A stretch of 64,000 bases of DNA, taken from Sterolibacterium sp. Lineage in GTDB: Bacteria > Pseudomonadota > Gammaproteobacteria > Burkholderiales > Rhodocyclaceae. Under the pieces are notes generated by a model. That model did not search any database. It worked only from the letters and a program-made list of their open reading frames with translations, and had not been told where the DNA came from. The stretch covers positions 1 to 64,000 of the forward strand of contig JAHRWT010000091.1 in assembly GCA_019105045.1 (NCBI GenBank), given 5' to 3'. The translations under genes were made by a program, and so were the position numbers. Below are positions 36,009-45,785 of the stretch, in pieces (position 1 is the first letter of the stretch; the number at the start of each line of letters is the position of its first letter).

Positions 36009-37556
36009 TCACAGCAGCAGGAAGAGAACCATCACCAGCACGCTGAGTGCAGCAGTGACCCAGGCCCAGCGCCTGCTGCGGCGGACCGCCGCCAATGAGC
36101 GTTGCAGGGCAAGCAGTTCATCCATCCGTTGCTCGCGCTTCTCGACGGCGACCAGCGTCTGTTGCAGCAGACGCGGCAGGGCGGGCAGCAGTTTGGCCCA
36201 CTGCGGCGCCTCTTGTCTGAGATTGGCGGCCAGCCCGCGCCAGCCCATCTGCTCGCTCATCCAGCGTTCGAGAAACGGCTTGGCCGTGGTCCACAGATCG
36301 AGTTCGGGATCGAGCTGGCGGCCCAGTCCCTCGATGTTGAGCAGGGTTTTCTGCAGCAGCACCAGTTGCGGCTGCACTTCGATGTTGAAGCGCCGCGAAG
36401 TCTGGAACAGGCGCAACAGTACGCGGCCAAAGGAAATCTCGCTCAGTGGCCGGTCGAAGAAAGGCTCGCAGACCGCGCGCACAGCGGCCGCCAGCTCATC
36501 GACCCGGGTGCCCGGCGGCGCCCAGCCAGATTCGATATGCGCTTCGGCCACGCGCTTGTAATCGCGCTGAAAGAAAGCCAGCAGATTCTGCGCCAGATAA
36601 TTCTTGTCGATATCCGACAGCGTGCCGACGATGCCGAAATCCAGCGCCACATATTTGCCCCCCGGCGCAACGAAAATATTGCCCGGATGCATGTCAGCAT
36701 GAAAGAAACCATCGCGGAAGACCTGGGTGAAGAAAATCTCCACGCCATTCTTCGAGAGCTGCTTGAGATCAATGCCCTGCTCGCGCAGACTGTCGATCTG
36801 ACTGATCGGTGTGCCCTGCATACGCTGCATGACCATCACCGTTTCATGGCAGAAATCCCAATACACCTCGGGCACCTGCAGAATCCGCGAATCCTTGAAA
36901 TTGCGCCGCAACAAGGAGCAATTGGCGGCTTCGCGCATCAGATCGAGTTCGTCGTAGAGATATTTCTCGAATTCGGCCACCACTTCGCGCGGCTTCAGAC
37001 GGCGGCCATCGGCCCAGACCTTTTCCAGCAGCAGGGCACCGGCCTGCAGCAATTCGATGTCATGCCGGATGGTGGCGCGGATGTCTGGCCGCAGAATCTT
37101 GACGGCCACCTGATGACCGCCGTCTGCTTCGTGCAAGGTGGCGAAATGCACCTGGGCCACCGAGGCCGAAGCCACCGGCACGCGCTCGAAATGCGCAAAG
37201 ACCTCATCCACTGGCCGGCCATAGGCTTTTTCCAGCACGGCCACAGCCTCGTCCGTCGGAAAAGGGGGCACCTGATCCTGCAATCTGGCCAGTTCCTCGG
37301 CGATGTCCGGCGCCAACAGATCGCGCCGCGTCGACAGAATCTGGCCAAACTTGACGAAAATCGGCCCCAGCGCCTCCAGTGCCAGACGCAGGCGCACGGC
37401 ACGCGGCAAGGCCAGCTGGGCACTGCCACGCCGCCAGAACTGACCAGCATTGGCCAGCTTGAGCAGGCGTCCGTTGGGCGCGTGTTCGAGCAGCATCTGG
37501 TCAAGACCATGACGACTGGCGATGCGAACGATTTTCAGCAGACGCAACAAAGGCAT
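36009..37556 (-). CDS. ubiB: Ubiquinone biosynthesis ATPase/kinase-like protein UbiB
   Basis: About 515 residues from [16 protein letters not shown]1/UbiB motifs are present: [15 protein letters not shown] (KxGQ), [11 protein letters not shown] (A-rich loop), [10 protein letters not shown] (Lys), [12 protein letters not shown] and [13 protein letters not shown] (catalytic Asp pair). The C-terminus ends in membrane helices ([19 protein letters not shown]). UbiB is an atypical kinase-fold ATPase needed for aerobic coenzyme Q production, acting at the inner membrane. The tracked ORF adds 51 upstream codons with no similarity. Its stop touches the possible long start of the symporter gene, so co-transcription is likely. 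Confidence 0.92.
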   Translation of the reverse strand: MPLLRLLKIVRIASRHGLDQMLLEHAPNGRLLKLANAGQFWRRGSAQLALPRAVRLRLALEALGPIFVKFGQILSTRRDLLAPDIAEELARLQDQVPPFPTDEAVAVLEKAYGRPVDEVFAHFERVPVASASVAQVHFATLHEADGGHQVAVKILRPDIRATIRHDIELLQAGALLLEKVWADGRRLKPREVVAEFEKYLYDELDLMREAANCSLLRRNFKDSRILQVPEVYWDFCHETVMVMQRMQGTPISQIDSLREQGIDLKQLSKNGVEIFFTQVFRDGFFHADMHPGNIFVAPGGKYVALDFGIVGTLSDIDKNYLAQNLLAFFQRDYKRVAEAHIESGWAPPGTRVDELAAAVRAVCEPFFDRPLSEISFGRVLLRLFQTSRRFNIEVQPQLVLLQKTLLNIEGLGRQLDPELDLWTTAKPFLERWMSEQMGWRGLAANLRQEAPQWAKLLPALPRLLQQTLVAVEKREQRMDELLALQRSLAAVRRSRRWAWVTAALSVLVMVLFLLL

Positions 37557-37740
37557 GGCAGGTGGTGGCGATGAAAATCGCGCATTTTCCCACAGCCCCC
37601 AAAAAGCGGGAAGCACCCCGCCGGCTGGCGCGGCAAAGCGTGCGCGGCGCACCGCCCGCAGAAAGCCAGAGAAACACCATCGGCCGGGGTCGGCAGACGG
37701 CTCAATCAAGGAAGCCCAGCACGAAGATTTTTCTCGCCCT

Positions 37741-37757
37741 TGTCTGGACGCCAGACA
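37741..37757. promoter_or_regulatory. Inverted repeat TGTCTGG-ACG-CCAGACA in the ubiB divergent spacer
   Basis: Perfect 7-bp arms with a 3-bp centre, directly followed by GATAAAAT, a possible -10 element for the plus-strand gene. It lies within the 293-bp spacer between divergent ubiB and the Gcr-family gene. Candidate operator or hairpin. Confidence 0.35.
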
Positions 37758-37849
37758 GATAAAATGGCCGGCCCATTCGAATTTATGCCATCACCCGTAT
37801 TTTCTGCCTGGCGCTTGCAAGAACGTCACGCCGGTCGGGTGAGCCTGCC

Positions 37850-39979
37850 ATGAAACGCCTATTCAATTTTTTCCGCCGCCTGCTGTCCCGGCCGCCCAAG
37901 GGTACCGATCCACTGCACGATGCACTGGAAAGTTTCCGCCAACCCGAAGCCAACACGCTGGAGTTGCTGCGTCGTCTGGTGGGTGTGCTGCGCCCCGGAA
38001 ATCGCCGCGACGACTTCATCCTGCGTTACCGGCGGATGCTCGACCGGCTGGATGCCGATCCCGAGTTGCGCGCTGCCTTCCGCCGCCATGTCATCCACTT
38101 CGTCGCCGAACGGCGGCTGATCACTTTCTTCACCGACAGCGGCATCCTGCCGGGCACGGGTTTCTTTTCCGAATGGGGACGCATACTCGGCAGCCGGCTG
38201 TTGCCGGAAGTCAGCGATGAGCGCCGCCTGAAGGACTGCCTGCAACTGATTTACGACCGGCCCAATGACTGGCTATGGCTGGAACAGATTCCTGAAGATT
38301 GCTCGCAGCGTTTCTGGCGTCTGATCACCACGGCCAGCGAACTGCACGATGTTGGCTGGCGTCCAATACAGGAACAGATGCTCGATGCCGTGCTGCTGCT
38401 GGCCCACCGCATCAGCGGTCTGGGTGTGGATAGTGAATTGATGCGGGCCTCCACCAATTTCGACGACAATCTGCCGCGCTTCGTGGCGCTCTCGGCCGAA
38501 GCGCTGGATTTCGTCAATGCCTATCGCAAGTCGCTGGATGATGCCAGCGTCTCGGCGGATGATGGCAAGCAATTGATGGTCATCACCGATCAGTGCATGG
38601 AAACCCTGCAGCGCATCCGCAAGCGCGCCCGCAGCATCGGTACCAGCCTGCATCTGTCCTATCTGCTGGTGCGCAGCCAGCAAAGCCTGGAACGTCTGCA
38701 AGAACTGGTGACCATCCTCACCGCCAGCCAGCAGGCCGCCTTCGGCCCCGAAGCGCTGAATGCCTGGGGAGAGTTCGCCCGCACGGCCTTTCTGGCGCAG
38801 ACCCGGCGCAACAGTCTGGGCTTCTATCTAAGCCAGCTCTCCAGCCTGCTGGCCGTGCGCGTCACCGAAAACGCCGCCAGCTCGGGCGAGCATTACATCT
38901 GCGAAACCGCCAGCGATTACCGCCACATGTGGTGGTCCGCCGGTGGTGCGGGGGTTTTCATCGCCATCATGGCCTTGCTGAAAATCATGGCCGGCCCGCT
39001 CGATCTGTCGCTGTTCAATCGCGCCTTCATCTACAGCATGATCTATGGCCTGGGTTTCGTCATCATCTACCTGCTGGGCATGACCGTGGCGACCAAGCAG
39101 CCGGCCATGACGGCGCAGACGCTGGCCGGCCTGCTCGGCGACCTGAAGCTCAACCGCAATGCGGACATGGAACGTCTGGTCGATGTGATTGCCGCAGTCT
39201 GCCGCAGCCAGATGGCCGCCATTGCCGGCAACGTCATGGTTGCCGTGCCGGTGGCCATTGCCTTGAGCTACGGCCTGGGCAACTGGCTGGGCAGCCCGTT
39301 GATCAGCCGCGACCAGGGCGCGCATTTGTTGAACGACCTGGATATTTTTTCCTGGGCGGTACCCCATGCGGCCATCGCTGGCTTCTATCTGTACCTGTCC
39401 GGCCTGATCAGCGGTTATTTCGACAACCGCGCGGCCTACGCCAACATCGGCTTGCGCGTGGCCCGCCTGCGCTGGCTGAAAAAACTGCTGGGCAGCAACC
39501 CGGCGCACGCGCAAAAAGTCGGCACCTATCTGGAAAACCACCTCGGCGGCATCATGGGAAATTTTCTTTTCGGCTGCATGTTGGGCTCGACCGGCGTAAT
39601 CGGCATCATCCTCGGTCTGCCGATCGACATTCGCCATATCGCGTTTTCCTCGGCCAACTTCGGCTACACCCTGGTCGGTTATGGCTTTGATCTGTCGCCC
39701 GCGCTGATTGCCTGGGGCATCCTCGGTTTTCTGACTTTCGGCTGCACCAACCTGCTGGTGAGTTTCACCCTGGCCCTGCGCACCGCCATGCGCGCCCGCG
39801 ACATCCATTTCGACCACAGCGGCCCGCTGGCCGATGCCCTCTGGCAACGCCTGCGCAAAAATCCGCGCTGCTTCGTGCTGCCACCACGCGCACAGACTGC
39901 CGCCGAGCCGCCTGCACCAACACCATCGGCGCCGGCCACGCCGTCCGCCGCCTCGCCGACACCGCCGGCCAGCAGCTAG
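37850..39979 (+). CDS. Multi-pass membrane protein of the Gcr / 'site-specific recombinase' family
   Basis: 709 residues. The N-terminal 350 residues are soluble and helical (LLRRLVGVLRPGNRRDDFILRYRRML, HFVAERRLITFFTDSGILPGTGFFSEWGRILGSRLLP). The second half has about 7 membrane helices (MWWSAGGAGVFIAIMALLKIMAG, FIYSMIYGLGFVIIYLLGM, GGIMGNFLFGCMLGSTGVIGIILGLPIDIRHIAFSSANFGY). This is the family databases label 'site-specific recombinase Gcr', but I see no serine or tyrosine recombinase motif and the topology argues against it. A Pro/Ala-rich tail ends the protein. It precedes tamA by 21 bp, so an envelope role is plausible. Confidence 0.8.
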   Translation: MKRLFNFFRRLLSRPPKGTDPLHDALESFRQPEANTLELLRRLVGVLRPGNRRDDFILRYRRMLDRLDADPELRAAFRRHVIHFVAERRLITFFTDSGILPGTGFFSEWGRILGSRLLPEVSDERRLKDCLQLIYDRPNDWLWLEQIPEDCSQRFWRLITTASELHDVGWRPIQEQMLDAVLLLAHRISGLGVDSELMRASTNFDDNLPRFVALSAEALDFVNAYRKSLDDASVSADDGKQLMVITDQCMETLQRIRKRARSIGTSLHLSYLLVRSQQSLERLQELVTILTASQQAAFGPEALNAWGEFARTAFLAQTRRNSLGFYLSQLSSLLAVRVTENAASSGEHYICETASDYRHMWWSAGGAGVFIAIMALLKIMAGPLDLSLFNRAFIYSMIYGLGFVIIYLLGMTVATKQPAMTAQTLAGLLGDLKLNRNADMERLVDVIAAVCRSQMAAIAGNVMVAVPVAIALSYGLGNWLGSPLISRDQGAHLLNDLDIFSWAVPHAAIAGFYLYLSGLISGYFDNRAAYANIGLRVARLRWLKKLLGSNPAHAQKVGTYLENHLGGIMGNFLFGCMLGSTGVIGIILGLPIDIRHIAFSSANFGYTLVGYGFDLSPALIAWGILGFLTFGCTNLLVSFTLALRTAMRARDIHFDHSGPLADALWQRLRKNPRCFVLPPRAQTAAEPPAPTPSAPATPSAASPTPPASS

Positions 39980-40000
39980 TGACCGAAAAGTGCGGCCATC

Positions 40001-41836
40001 ATGCGCATCGGCTCGTCTTCATTCCAATGGACCCTGCGGACACTCCGGCGCGGACTGCCCTGGCTGATCGTACTGCTGGCCCTGCCCGCCCCCGCGCTGG
40101 CCAGAATCGAACTGGATGCCGCACCGGAAATCGTCCAGCTGATTGCGCCGCATCTACCCGAAGAAACCATGAGCACGCGCCGGCTGCGCAACCTGGTTGA
40201 AGAAATTCTCGCCACCGAAGGCTATTTCAATGCCCAGTTGAATTTCACCCGACCGGCTGACGACGAACGCGGCGGGCCGCCCCTGCGACTGACCATCGAG
40301 ACGGGGCCGCGCACCCGGATCAGCCATGTCGCTATCCGCATCGACGGCCCGCTTGCCGCCGTCCGCCGCGAAAAACTGCTGGCCGACTGGCGCCTGCCGG
40401 TGGGCCAGCCTTTCCGCCAGGCGACCTGGAACGATGCCAAGCAAGCCCTGCTGGCGCAACTGCTGGCGGAGGACCATCCCGCAGGCCGTCTGCTCGACAG
40501 CCAGGCGCAGATTGATGCCGACACACAAACCGCGACACTGACCCTGCATTACGACAGCGGGCCGCGCTATCTCTACGCGCAGTCACCACTCGTCATCAGC
40601 GGTCTGACCCGTTACCCGCCTTCGCTGATCGCGCACTACAACCGCAACATCCAGCCAGGCGCGCGCTATCGCGCTGCCGATCTTGACCAATTGCAGGCCG
40701 CCCTGCAGGCCAGCCCCTACTTCAGCCGCGCCGAAGTCAGGCTGCAACGCGACCACACGCCGGCAGACGATGCTGGCGATGCGGCATCTGCCGACGCATC
40801 CGTGGATACGGTGAGGGCTGCCGTGGCCGATGCCGCAACGGGCAGCGCGCCGGAGCCGGATAGCCTGCCCGCCATCGTCAGCGTGAGCCTGCATGAAAAA
40901 CCAGCGCATCGCATCAGTCTGGGCGCTGGCGCAAGTTCCAACACCGGTCTGCGCGGCGAGTTCGCCTATGCCACACCAAATTTCGCCAACCAGGCCTGGG
41001 ATCTGCAAAGCGGTCTGCGTCTGGAGCAAAAACGCCAGCTGCTCTACGCCGACATCTTCCTGCCCCCCGATGCCCACAACCGCCGCCTCAGCCTGGGCGT
41101 GCTGCATGAAATCAGCGATATTCAGGGATTGCGCACCGTGCGCCAGGCCATCGGCGCGCAGGCACAGCAGCGGCGCGGCAGCATCGAACAACTGTTCTCG
41201 CTCAACTGGCAACAGGAACGCCGCGCCCCGGAAGGTGCTGCCGCGCGCACCAACCATGCCCTCATCCCCAACCTGATGTGGACCTGGCGCCGACTCGACA
41301 GCCTCATCGAACCGCGCGCGGGCACCGTGATCCAGGCCCAGGCCGGCGGCGCCTTGCGTGGTCTGCTCTCTGATACCAATTTCCTGCGTCTTGCCGCCCG
41401 CATCCAGCACTATCTGCCCATCGGACAGCGCGACCAGCTGCTGCTGCGCGGCGAACTCGGCCACACCCGGGCGGGCGCCAGCCAGCGCATACCGCAGGAC
41501 TACCTGTTCCGCACCGGCGGTGCGGGCACGCTGCGCGGTTATGCCTATCAAAGTCTGGGCATCAAAGAAGGCTCGGCCACCGTGGGCGGCCGTTATCTGG
41601 GTCTGCTCAGTGTCGAATACACTCACTGGCTGGCCGATGAATGGCGCGACTGGGGCATTGCCGGTTTCGTCGATGCCGGCAATGTCAGCAATTCATGGAG
41701 CGATTTTCGTTATGCAGTGGGCTATGGTCTGGGTGCGCGCTGGCGCAGTCCGGCCGGGCCGATCGGCGCCGATCTTGCCTATGGTCAGCGCAACCATAGT
41801 CTGCAGCTGCACTTTTCCCTGGCCATCCCTTTCTGA
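40001..41836 (+). CDS. tamA: Outer-membrane translocation/assembly protein TamA
   Basis: 611 residues. Signal peptide (LPWLIVLLALPAPALA), POTRA-type repeats in the N-terminal half (RIELDAAPEIVQLIAPHLP, GPRTRISHVAIRIDGPLA, DLDQLQAALQASPYFSRAEVRL) and an Omp85 barrel with YLFRTGGAGTLRGYAYQSLGI (the conserved RG-Y block) and a terminal HSLQLHFSLAIPF. TamA and TamB form an envelope-spanning complex that helps insert autotransporters and moves phospholipids to the outer membrane. The stop overlaps the tamB start by one base. Confidence 0.93.
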   Translation: MRIGSSSFQWTLRTLRRGLPWLIVLLALPAPALARIELDAAPEIVQLIAPHLPEETMSTRRLRNLVEEILATEGYFNAQLNFTRPADDERGGPPLRLTIETGPRTRISHVAIRIDGPLAAVRREKLLADWRLPVGQPFRQATWNDAKQALLAQLLAEDHPAGRLLDSQAQIDADTQTATLTLHYDSGPRYLYAQSPLVISGLTRYPPSLIAHYNRNIQPGARYRAADLDQLQAALQASPYFSRAEVRLQRDHTPADDAGDAASADASVDTVRAAVADAATGSAPEPDSLPAIVSVSLHEKPAHRISLGAGASSNTGLRGEFAYATPNFANQAWDLQSGLRLEQKRQLLYADIFLPPDAHNRRLSLGVLHEISDIQGLRTVRQAIGAQAQQRRGSIEQLFSLNWQQERRAPEGAAARTNHALIPNLMWTWRRLDSLIEPRAGTVIQAQAGGALRGLLSDTNFLRLAARIQHYLPIGQRDQLLLRGELGHTRAGASQRIPQDYLFRTGGAGTLRGYAYQSLGIKEGSATVGGRYLGLLSVEYTHWLADEWRDWGIAGFVDAGNVSNSWSDFRYAVGYGLGARWRSPAGPIGADLAYGQRNHSLQLHFSLAIPF

Positions 41837-44800
41837 TGCCCGCCCTCATGCGCCGCCTTGCCGGTCTTGTGCTCATCCTCGCGCTGCTGACCAGCGCTCT
41901 GGCCGCCTGGCTGCTGGCCAGCGAAGCCGGTCTGCAGACCGCACTCCGCGTGGCGCAGCAGTTTGTGCCAAGCTTGCAGGCCACCGGCGCACGCGGCAGG
42001 CTGCTTGGGCCGATCCATATCGAACACCTGCGCTGGCAAGCCGCAGATAACGGCTGGCAACTGGCCATCGACGAGCTCCAGCTGGACTGGTCGCCCGGCG
42101 CCCTGCTGCGCGCCACGCCCCGCCTGGCCATCCGCAAACTGCTGGCGTCACGACTCACAGTCCATCTGGCGAATGACGACACGCCGGCCAGCCTGCCCGA
42201 AGATTTGCGGCCGCCCCTGCCCATACAGATCGAACAACTCAAACTGGCCGCGCTGTATCTGGATGAGCATCTGCTGGCGAGGACAATCGAGATGCGCCTG
42301 CACAGCGATGCCGCGCAGCACCGTATCGATCGGCTGTCATTCAGCCATGACACACTGGCGGTCAGCCTCGACAAAGCCTTGCAACTGGCCAGCCGGCCAC
42401 CTTTTGCCCTCCGTGGTGCAATCCTGCTCCAGGGACAGCTGGAGGCCCACCCGCTGACATTGGCCATCGCCGCCAGCGGCACGCTCGAACGCATCGACCT
42501 CAAACTGCTGGCCGATGCCAGCGCCCAATCCGGCACGGCGACCGGCCACCCGCCCGCCCAGCCACTGCACGGTCAAGGACAACTGCTGCTGACACCGTTT
42601 GCCGCGCAACCATTTGCCCGCGCGCAACTGCATTTCACGCAGCTCAATCCCGCCGCCTGGCAGGTCGACGCCCCGCAGGCGCTGCTCGCGCTGCAGCTCG
42701 AACTGGCCCCGCAAGACGCGGCCATTGCCGGCAGTTTCAGACTCGACAATAGCCAGCCCGGCCCGCTCGATAGCCAGCATATTCCCCTGCACAGCCTCAG
42801 CGGCCAACTGCACTGGCAAGCCGAACGGCTCCACTTCAGCGAGCTGCTGGCCAGGCTGCCGGACAGTGGCGAACTGACAGGACAGGCCGACTGGCAGACA
42901 GACAGGCAACAATTGCAACTTGACCTGCGCGCCCGCCAGCTGAATGCCCAGAAAATTCTCGGTATGCTGCAGCCCAGCCGGCTGAACGGCATCCTCCAGG
43001 CCACACTCGCCCGCCAGCAGCAAAGCCTGCATCTCGATCTGCGCGATGCGCACATGCAACTGCTGGCCGACGCCCGACGCGACGAACAGCAACTCGACAT
43101 CCGCCAGCTGCACCTGCAGGCCGGCCGCGCCGCACTGCAATTGCACGGTGCGCTGGGGCTGGCCACACCACGCCGATTTTCGCTGGCTGGCGAACTTCGA
43201 CAATTCGATCCGGCCGCTTTCGTCACACTTGCCGGCTGGCCGGCCATTCACCTCAATGCCCGACTGCAGGCCAGCGGCCAACTGCAACCCCAACCCCGGA
43301 TCAACGCGCAACTTGCCTTGCACGACAGCCAGTTCGCCAATCAAGCCCTGGCAGGTCAGGCCCGTCTCGATCTGGCCTGGCCAATCATTGCCGATGCAGC
43401 GATCGACCTGAGCGCCGGCAGCAACCGACTGCGCGTACGCGGCAACTACGGCACGGCCGACAGTCATCTGCAACTATCGTTGCAGGCACCGCAACTGGCC
43501 GCTTACGGCATCGAAGGTGGTCTGCACGGACAGGCCGAGGTGCGCGGCAGCCCGCAGCAGGCGACGCTGAACCTGCAATTGCACAGCGAACGTCTGGGCT
43601 GGCCGGAAAAATTCCAGCTGGCCGGACTGGCGCTGCAATTGCAGGCGGGACGACAGAGCGATGCGCCGCTGGCGCTCGAATTCACCCTGGACCGGCTCGA
43701 CCTGCCCGAGCGGGCCGCCTTGTTGCGGCAACTGCAACTACACGCCAGCGGCAATCCTGGCGCGCATCAACTGCGGATCAGCGGCAACCTGGCCGACGGC
43801 AACCATCTGCAACTGCGCGCCCATGGCGGTTGGTCGGCCAGACAGCAGACCTGGCAGGGCGAACTGCAGGAAGCCCGCCTGCAGGGCAAGGAGCGCAGCC
43901 GCAATTTTCGTCTGCTGCAGGCCGCACCGCTGCAGCTGGCCTTGCAAAAAAACAGCTGGCAACTGGGCCCACTGCAACTGGCAGGTGAAACCCTCGACTG
44001 GCAAGCCAGCCTGCACGCCGAGAACACCGGTCGCCAGCTTCACGCCACGCTGCAAGCCACAGGCAGCCGCCTGGGACAGCTCGACGGCCAGCTGCAGGCC
44101 CGTATGCAGGATCTCTGGCATATCGCCGGCAAGGAACCCTGGCAGGCCCGGCTGCGCAGCGACATCAGCGATCTGAGCTGGCTGGCGGAACTGATCGGCG
44201 AAGGCTGGCAGAGCGCAGGCCGCCTGCACGGCGAACTGCAGCTGGGCGGCACCCCACAGCAGCCCAGCGGCAGCGGACAGATTCGTGGCGAACAACTGGC
44301 CTTGCAACTGCCCGAGCAAGGTCTGCAACTCGCACGCGGCGAGTTGCTGGCCGAACTGCAGGACAATTTGCTGCGCATCCGCCGCTTCGCTTTCGACAGC
44401 CCCTTGCAACCGGCTCCACGCACTCTGCTGCGTGGCAGCAGCAAGGCTGCCATCGAAGCACTGACCAGCCGCCCCGGCCGGCTGGAAATCAGCGGCGAAA
44501 TACCACTGGCTTCACTGGCCCCCGCACCCGCATCACCCCGCCTGGCGGCAGCCCAGCAAAAGAGCTGGCTGGATGTCCGACTCGAACGACTGGGAGCCTG
44601 GCAGCGCAGCGACCAGTGGCTATTGCTTTCCGGCAATGGCCGCCTGTCATGGCAGGCCGGCACACTGGGCGCACGGGGACAACTGCGGGCCGATGCCGGC
44701 TACTGGCAGCTGGCAGGCGCCGGCACGCCGCGTCTGTCGGACGATGTCACGATCACGCGCCCCGGCGACCCTGCAGCCACGCCGCCTTTCCGGCCACGCC

Positions 44801-45588
44801 TGGATGTCGATATCCAGGCCGATCTGGGCCCGCATTTCCTGTTCAACGGGGCCGGTTTGAGCAGTCACCTGGCCGGCACGCTGCGCCTCAGTGCCACAGG
44901 CCGCGACATGCCCCGCGCCAGCGGCAGCATCCATACCCGGGAAGGCCGTTTTACGGCCTACGGTCAAACGCTGGCGCTCGACCGAGGCATTCTTCGCTTT
45001 GATGGCCTGCTCGACAATCCCGGCCTCGACATACGCGCCACGCGCAAGGAGCTGAGCGTGGATGCCGGCGTACAGGTCAGCGGCACGGCGCAAAAACCAC
45101 TGGTTCGCCTGATTTCCGACCCCGAGCTGCCAGAAACCGAAAAACTCGCCTGGCTGGTACTTGGCCACGGCTCGGAACAAATGAGCATGAGCGATGCCAC
45201 CACCTTGCTGGCCGCCGCCGGTGATCTGCTGGGCAATGATGCCGGCAATCTCATGCAGCAGATACGCCACCGCTTTGGCGTGGATGAACTCGGCATCCGC
45301 CAGGGCAGCCTCGATGGGCAGCGCCAGGCCACCAGCCGCCTCACCGGCAATGGCAACACGCCAGCCGCAACCGATCAGCAGATTTTCACTGTCGGCAAAC
45401 GCCTGTCCTCGCATGTCCTGCTGTCTTATGAACAGGTTCTCGGCAAGGCCGAAAGCATCGTCAAGCTGACCGTCAGCCTCGGCCGCCACCTCGCTCTCAT
45501 CGGCCGGGCCGGCAGCGACAACGCGCTCGACATTTTCTATACCCTGAGCTTTGGCCAACCGGCCAGGCCCGCAGACGACAACCGCTAG
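41836..45588 (+). CDS. tamB: Inner-membrane-anchored TamB (AsmA-like, DUF490)
   Basis: 1250 residues. An N-terminal membrane anchor (LAGLVLILALLTSALAAWLLA) and the family block SLQATGARGRLLGPIHIEHLRWQ precede a very long beta-helical repeat region rich in Gln, Leu and His. The conserved C-terminal TamB domain follows: SGSIHTREGRFTAYGQTLALDRGILRFDG, NPGLDIRAT, ELPETEKLAWLVLGHGSEQ, LSSHVLLSYEQVLG and FYTLSFGQP. It forms a groove for lipids across the periplasm and contacts TamA. Coupled to tamA by TGATG. Confidence 0.94.
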   Translation: MPALMRRLAGLVLILALLTSALAAWLLASEAGLQTALRVAQQFVPSLQATGARGRLLGPIHIEHLRWQAADNGWQLAIDELQLDWSPGALLRATPRLAIRKLLASRLTVHLANDDTPASLPEDLRPPLPIQIEQLKLAALYLDEHLLARTIEMRLHSDAAQHRIDRLSFSHDTLAVSLDKALQLASRPPFALRGAILLQGQLEAHPLTLAIAASGTLERIDLKLLADASAQSGTATGHPPAQPLHGQGQLLLTPFAAQPFARAQLHFTQLNPAAWQVDAPQALLALQLELAPQDAAIAGSFRLDNSQPGPLDSQHIPLHSLSGQLHWQAERLHFSELLARLPDSGELTGQADWQTDRQQLQLDLRARQLNAQKILGMLQPSRLNGILQATLARQQQSLHLDLRDAHMQLLADARRDEQQLDIRQLHLQAGRAALQLHGALGLATPRRFSLAGELRQFDPAAFVTLAGWPAIHLNARLQASGQLQPQPRINAQLALHDSQFANQALAGQARLDLAWPIIADAAIDLSAGSNRLRVRGNYGTADSHLQLSLQAPQLAAYGIEGGLHGQAEVRGSPQQATLNLQLHSERLGWPEKFQLAGLALQLQAGRQSDAPLALEFTLDRLDLPERAALLRQLQLHASGNPGAHQLRISGNLADGNHLQLRAHGGWSARQQTWQGELQEARLQGKERSRNFRLLQAAPLQLALQKNSWQLGPLQLAGETLDWQASLHAENTGRQLHATLQATGSRLGQLDGQLQARMQDLWHIAGKEPWQARLRSDISDLSWLAELIGEGWQSAGRLHGELQLGGTPQQPSGSGQIRGEQLALQLPEQGLQLARGELLAELQDNLLRIRRFAFDSPLQPAPRTLLRGSSKAAIEALTSRPGRLEISGEIPLASLAPAPASPRLAAAQQKSWLDVRLERLGAWQRSDQWLLLSGNGRLSWQAGTLGARGQLRADAGYWQLAGAGTPRLSDDVTITRPGDPAATPPFRPRLDVDIQADLGPHFLFNGAGLSSHLAGTLRLSATGRDMPRASGSIHTREGRFTAYGQTLALDRGILRFDGLLDNPGLDIRATRKELSVDAGVQVSGTAQKPLVRLISDPELPETEKLAWLVLGHGSEQMSMSDATTLLAAAGDLLGNDAGNLMQQIRHRFGVDELGIRQGSLDGQRQATSRLTGNGNTPAATDQQIFTVGKRLSSHVLLSYEQVLGKAESIVKLTVSLGRHLALIGRAGSDNALDIFYTLSFGQPARPADDNR

Positions 45589-45622
45589 CGGCCACTCGGG
45601 CAGCACAGCGGGACCTGCCGTT

Positions 45623-45644
45623 CAGGCGATCAATTGATCGCCTG
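45623..45644. repeat. Perfect 22-bp palindrome downstream of tamB
   Basis: Nine-base arms (CAGGCGATC and its complement) around AATT, 35 bp past the tamB stop. No T-run follows, so it is more likely an mRNA 3' structure or a protein site than a classical terminator. Confidence 0.5.
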
Positions 45645-45717
45645 GACACCGTGCGGCAAATCGTCCGCTGCCTTTTACCCCCGGAAACTTCACGCATACC
45701 GTCTTGCCCCTCATCAT

Positions 45718-45746
45718 TTGACGCATTCCGGTGGCTTCGCTAAGAT
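45718..45746 (+). promoter_or_regulatory. Sigma-70 promoter of mltD
   Basis: TTGACG, exactly 17 bp, TAAGAT, with the -10 ending 40 bp before the mltD ATG. Both hexamers and the spacing are close to consensus. Confidence 0.7.
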
Positions 45747-45785
45747 TCGCCGCTTTCCTGACTGGCTGACGCTGCCCTCTGGGCC

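Noticed and set aside
37850-39979. Genuine site-specific recombinase and mobile element boundary
   Set aside because: No recombinase catalytic motif is visible, many membrane helices are present, and neighbours are core envelope genes.
45623-45644. Intrinsic terminator for tamB
   Set aside because: The palindrome is perfect, but no T-run follows on either side, so it is listed only as a palindrome.
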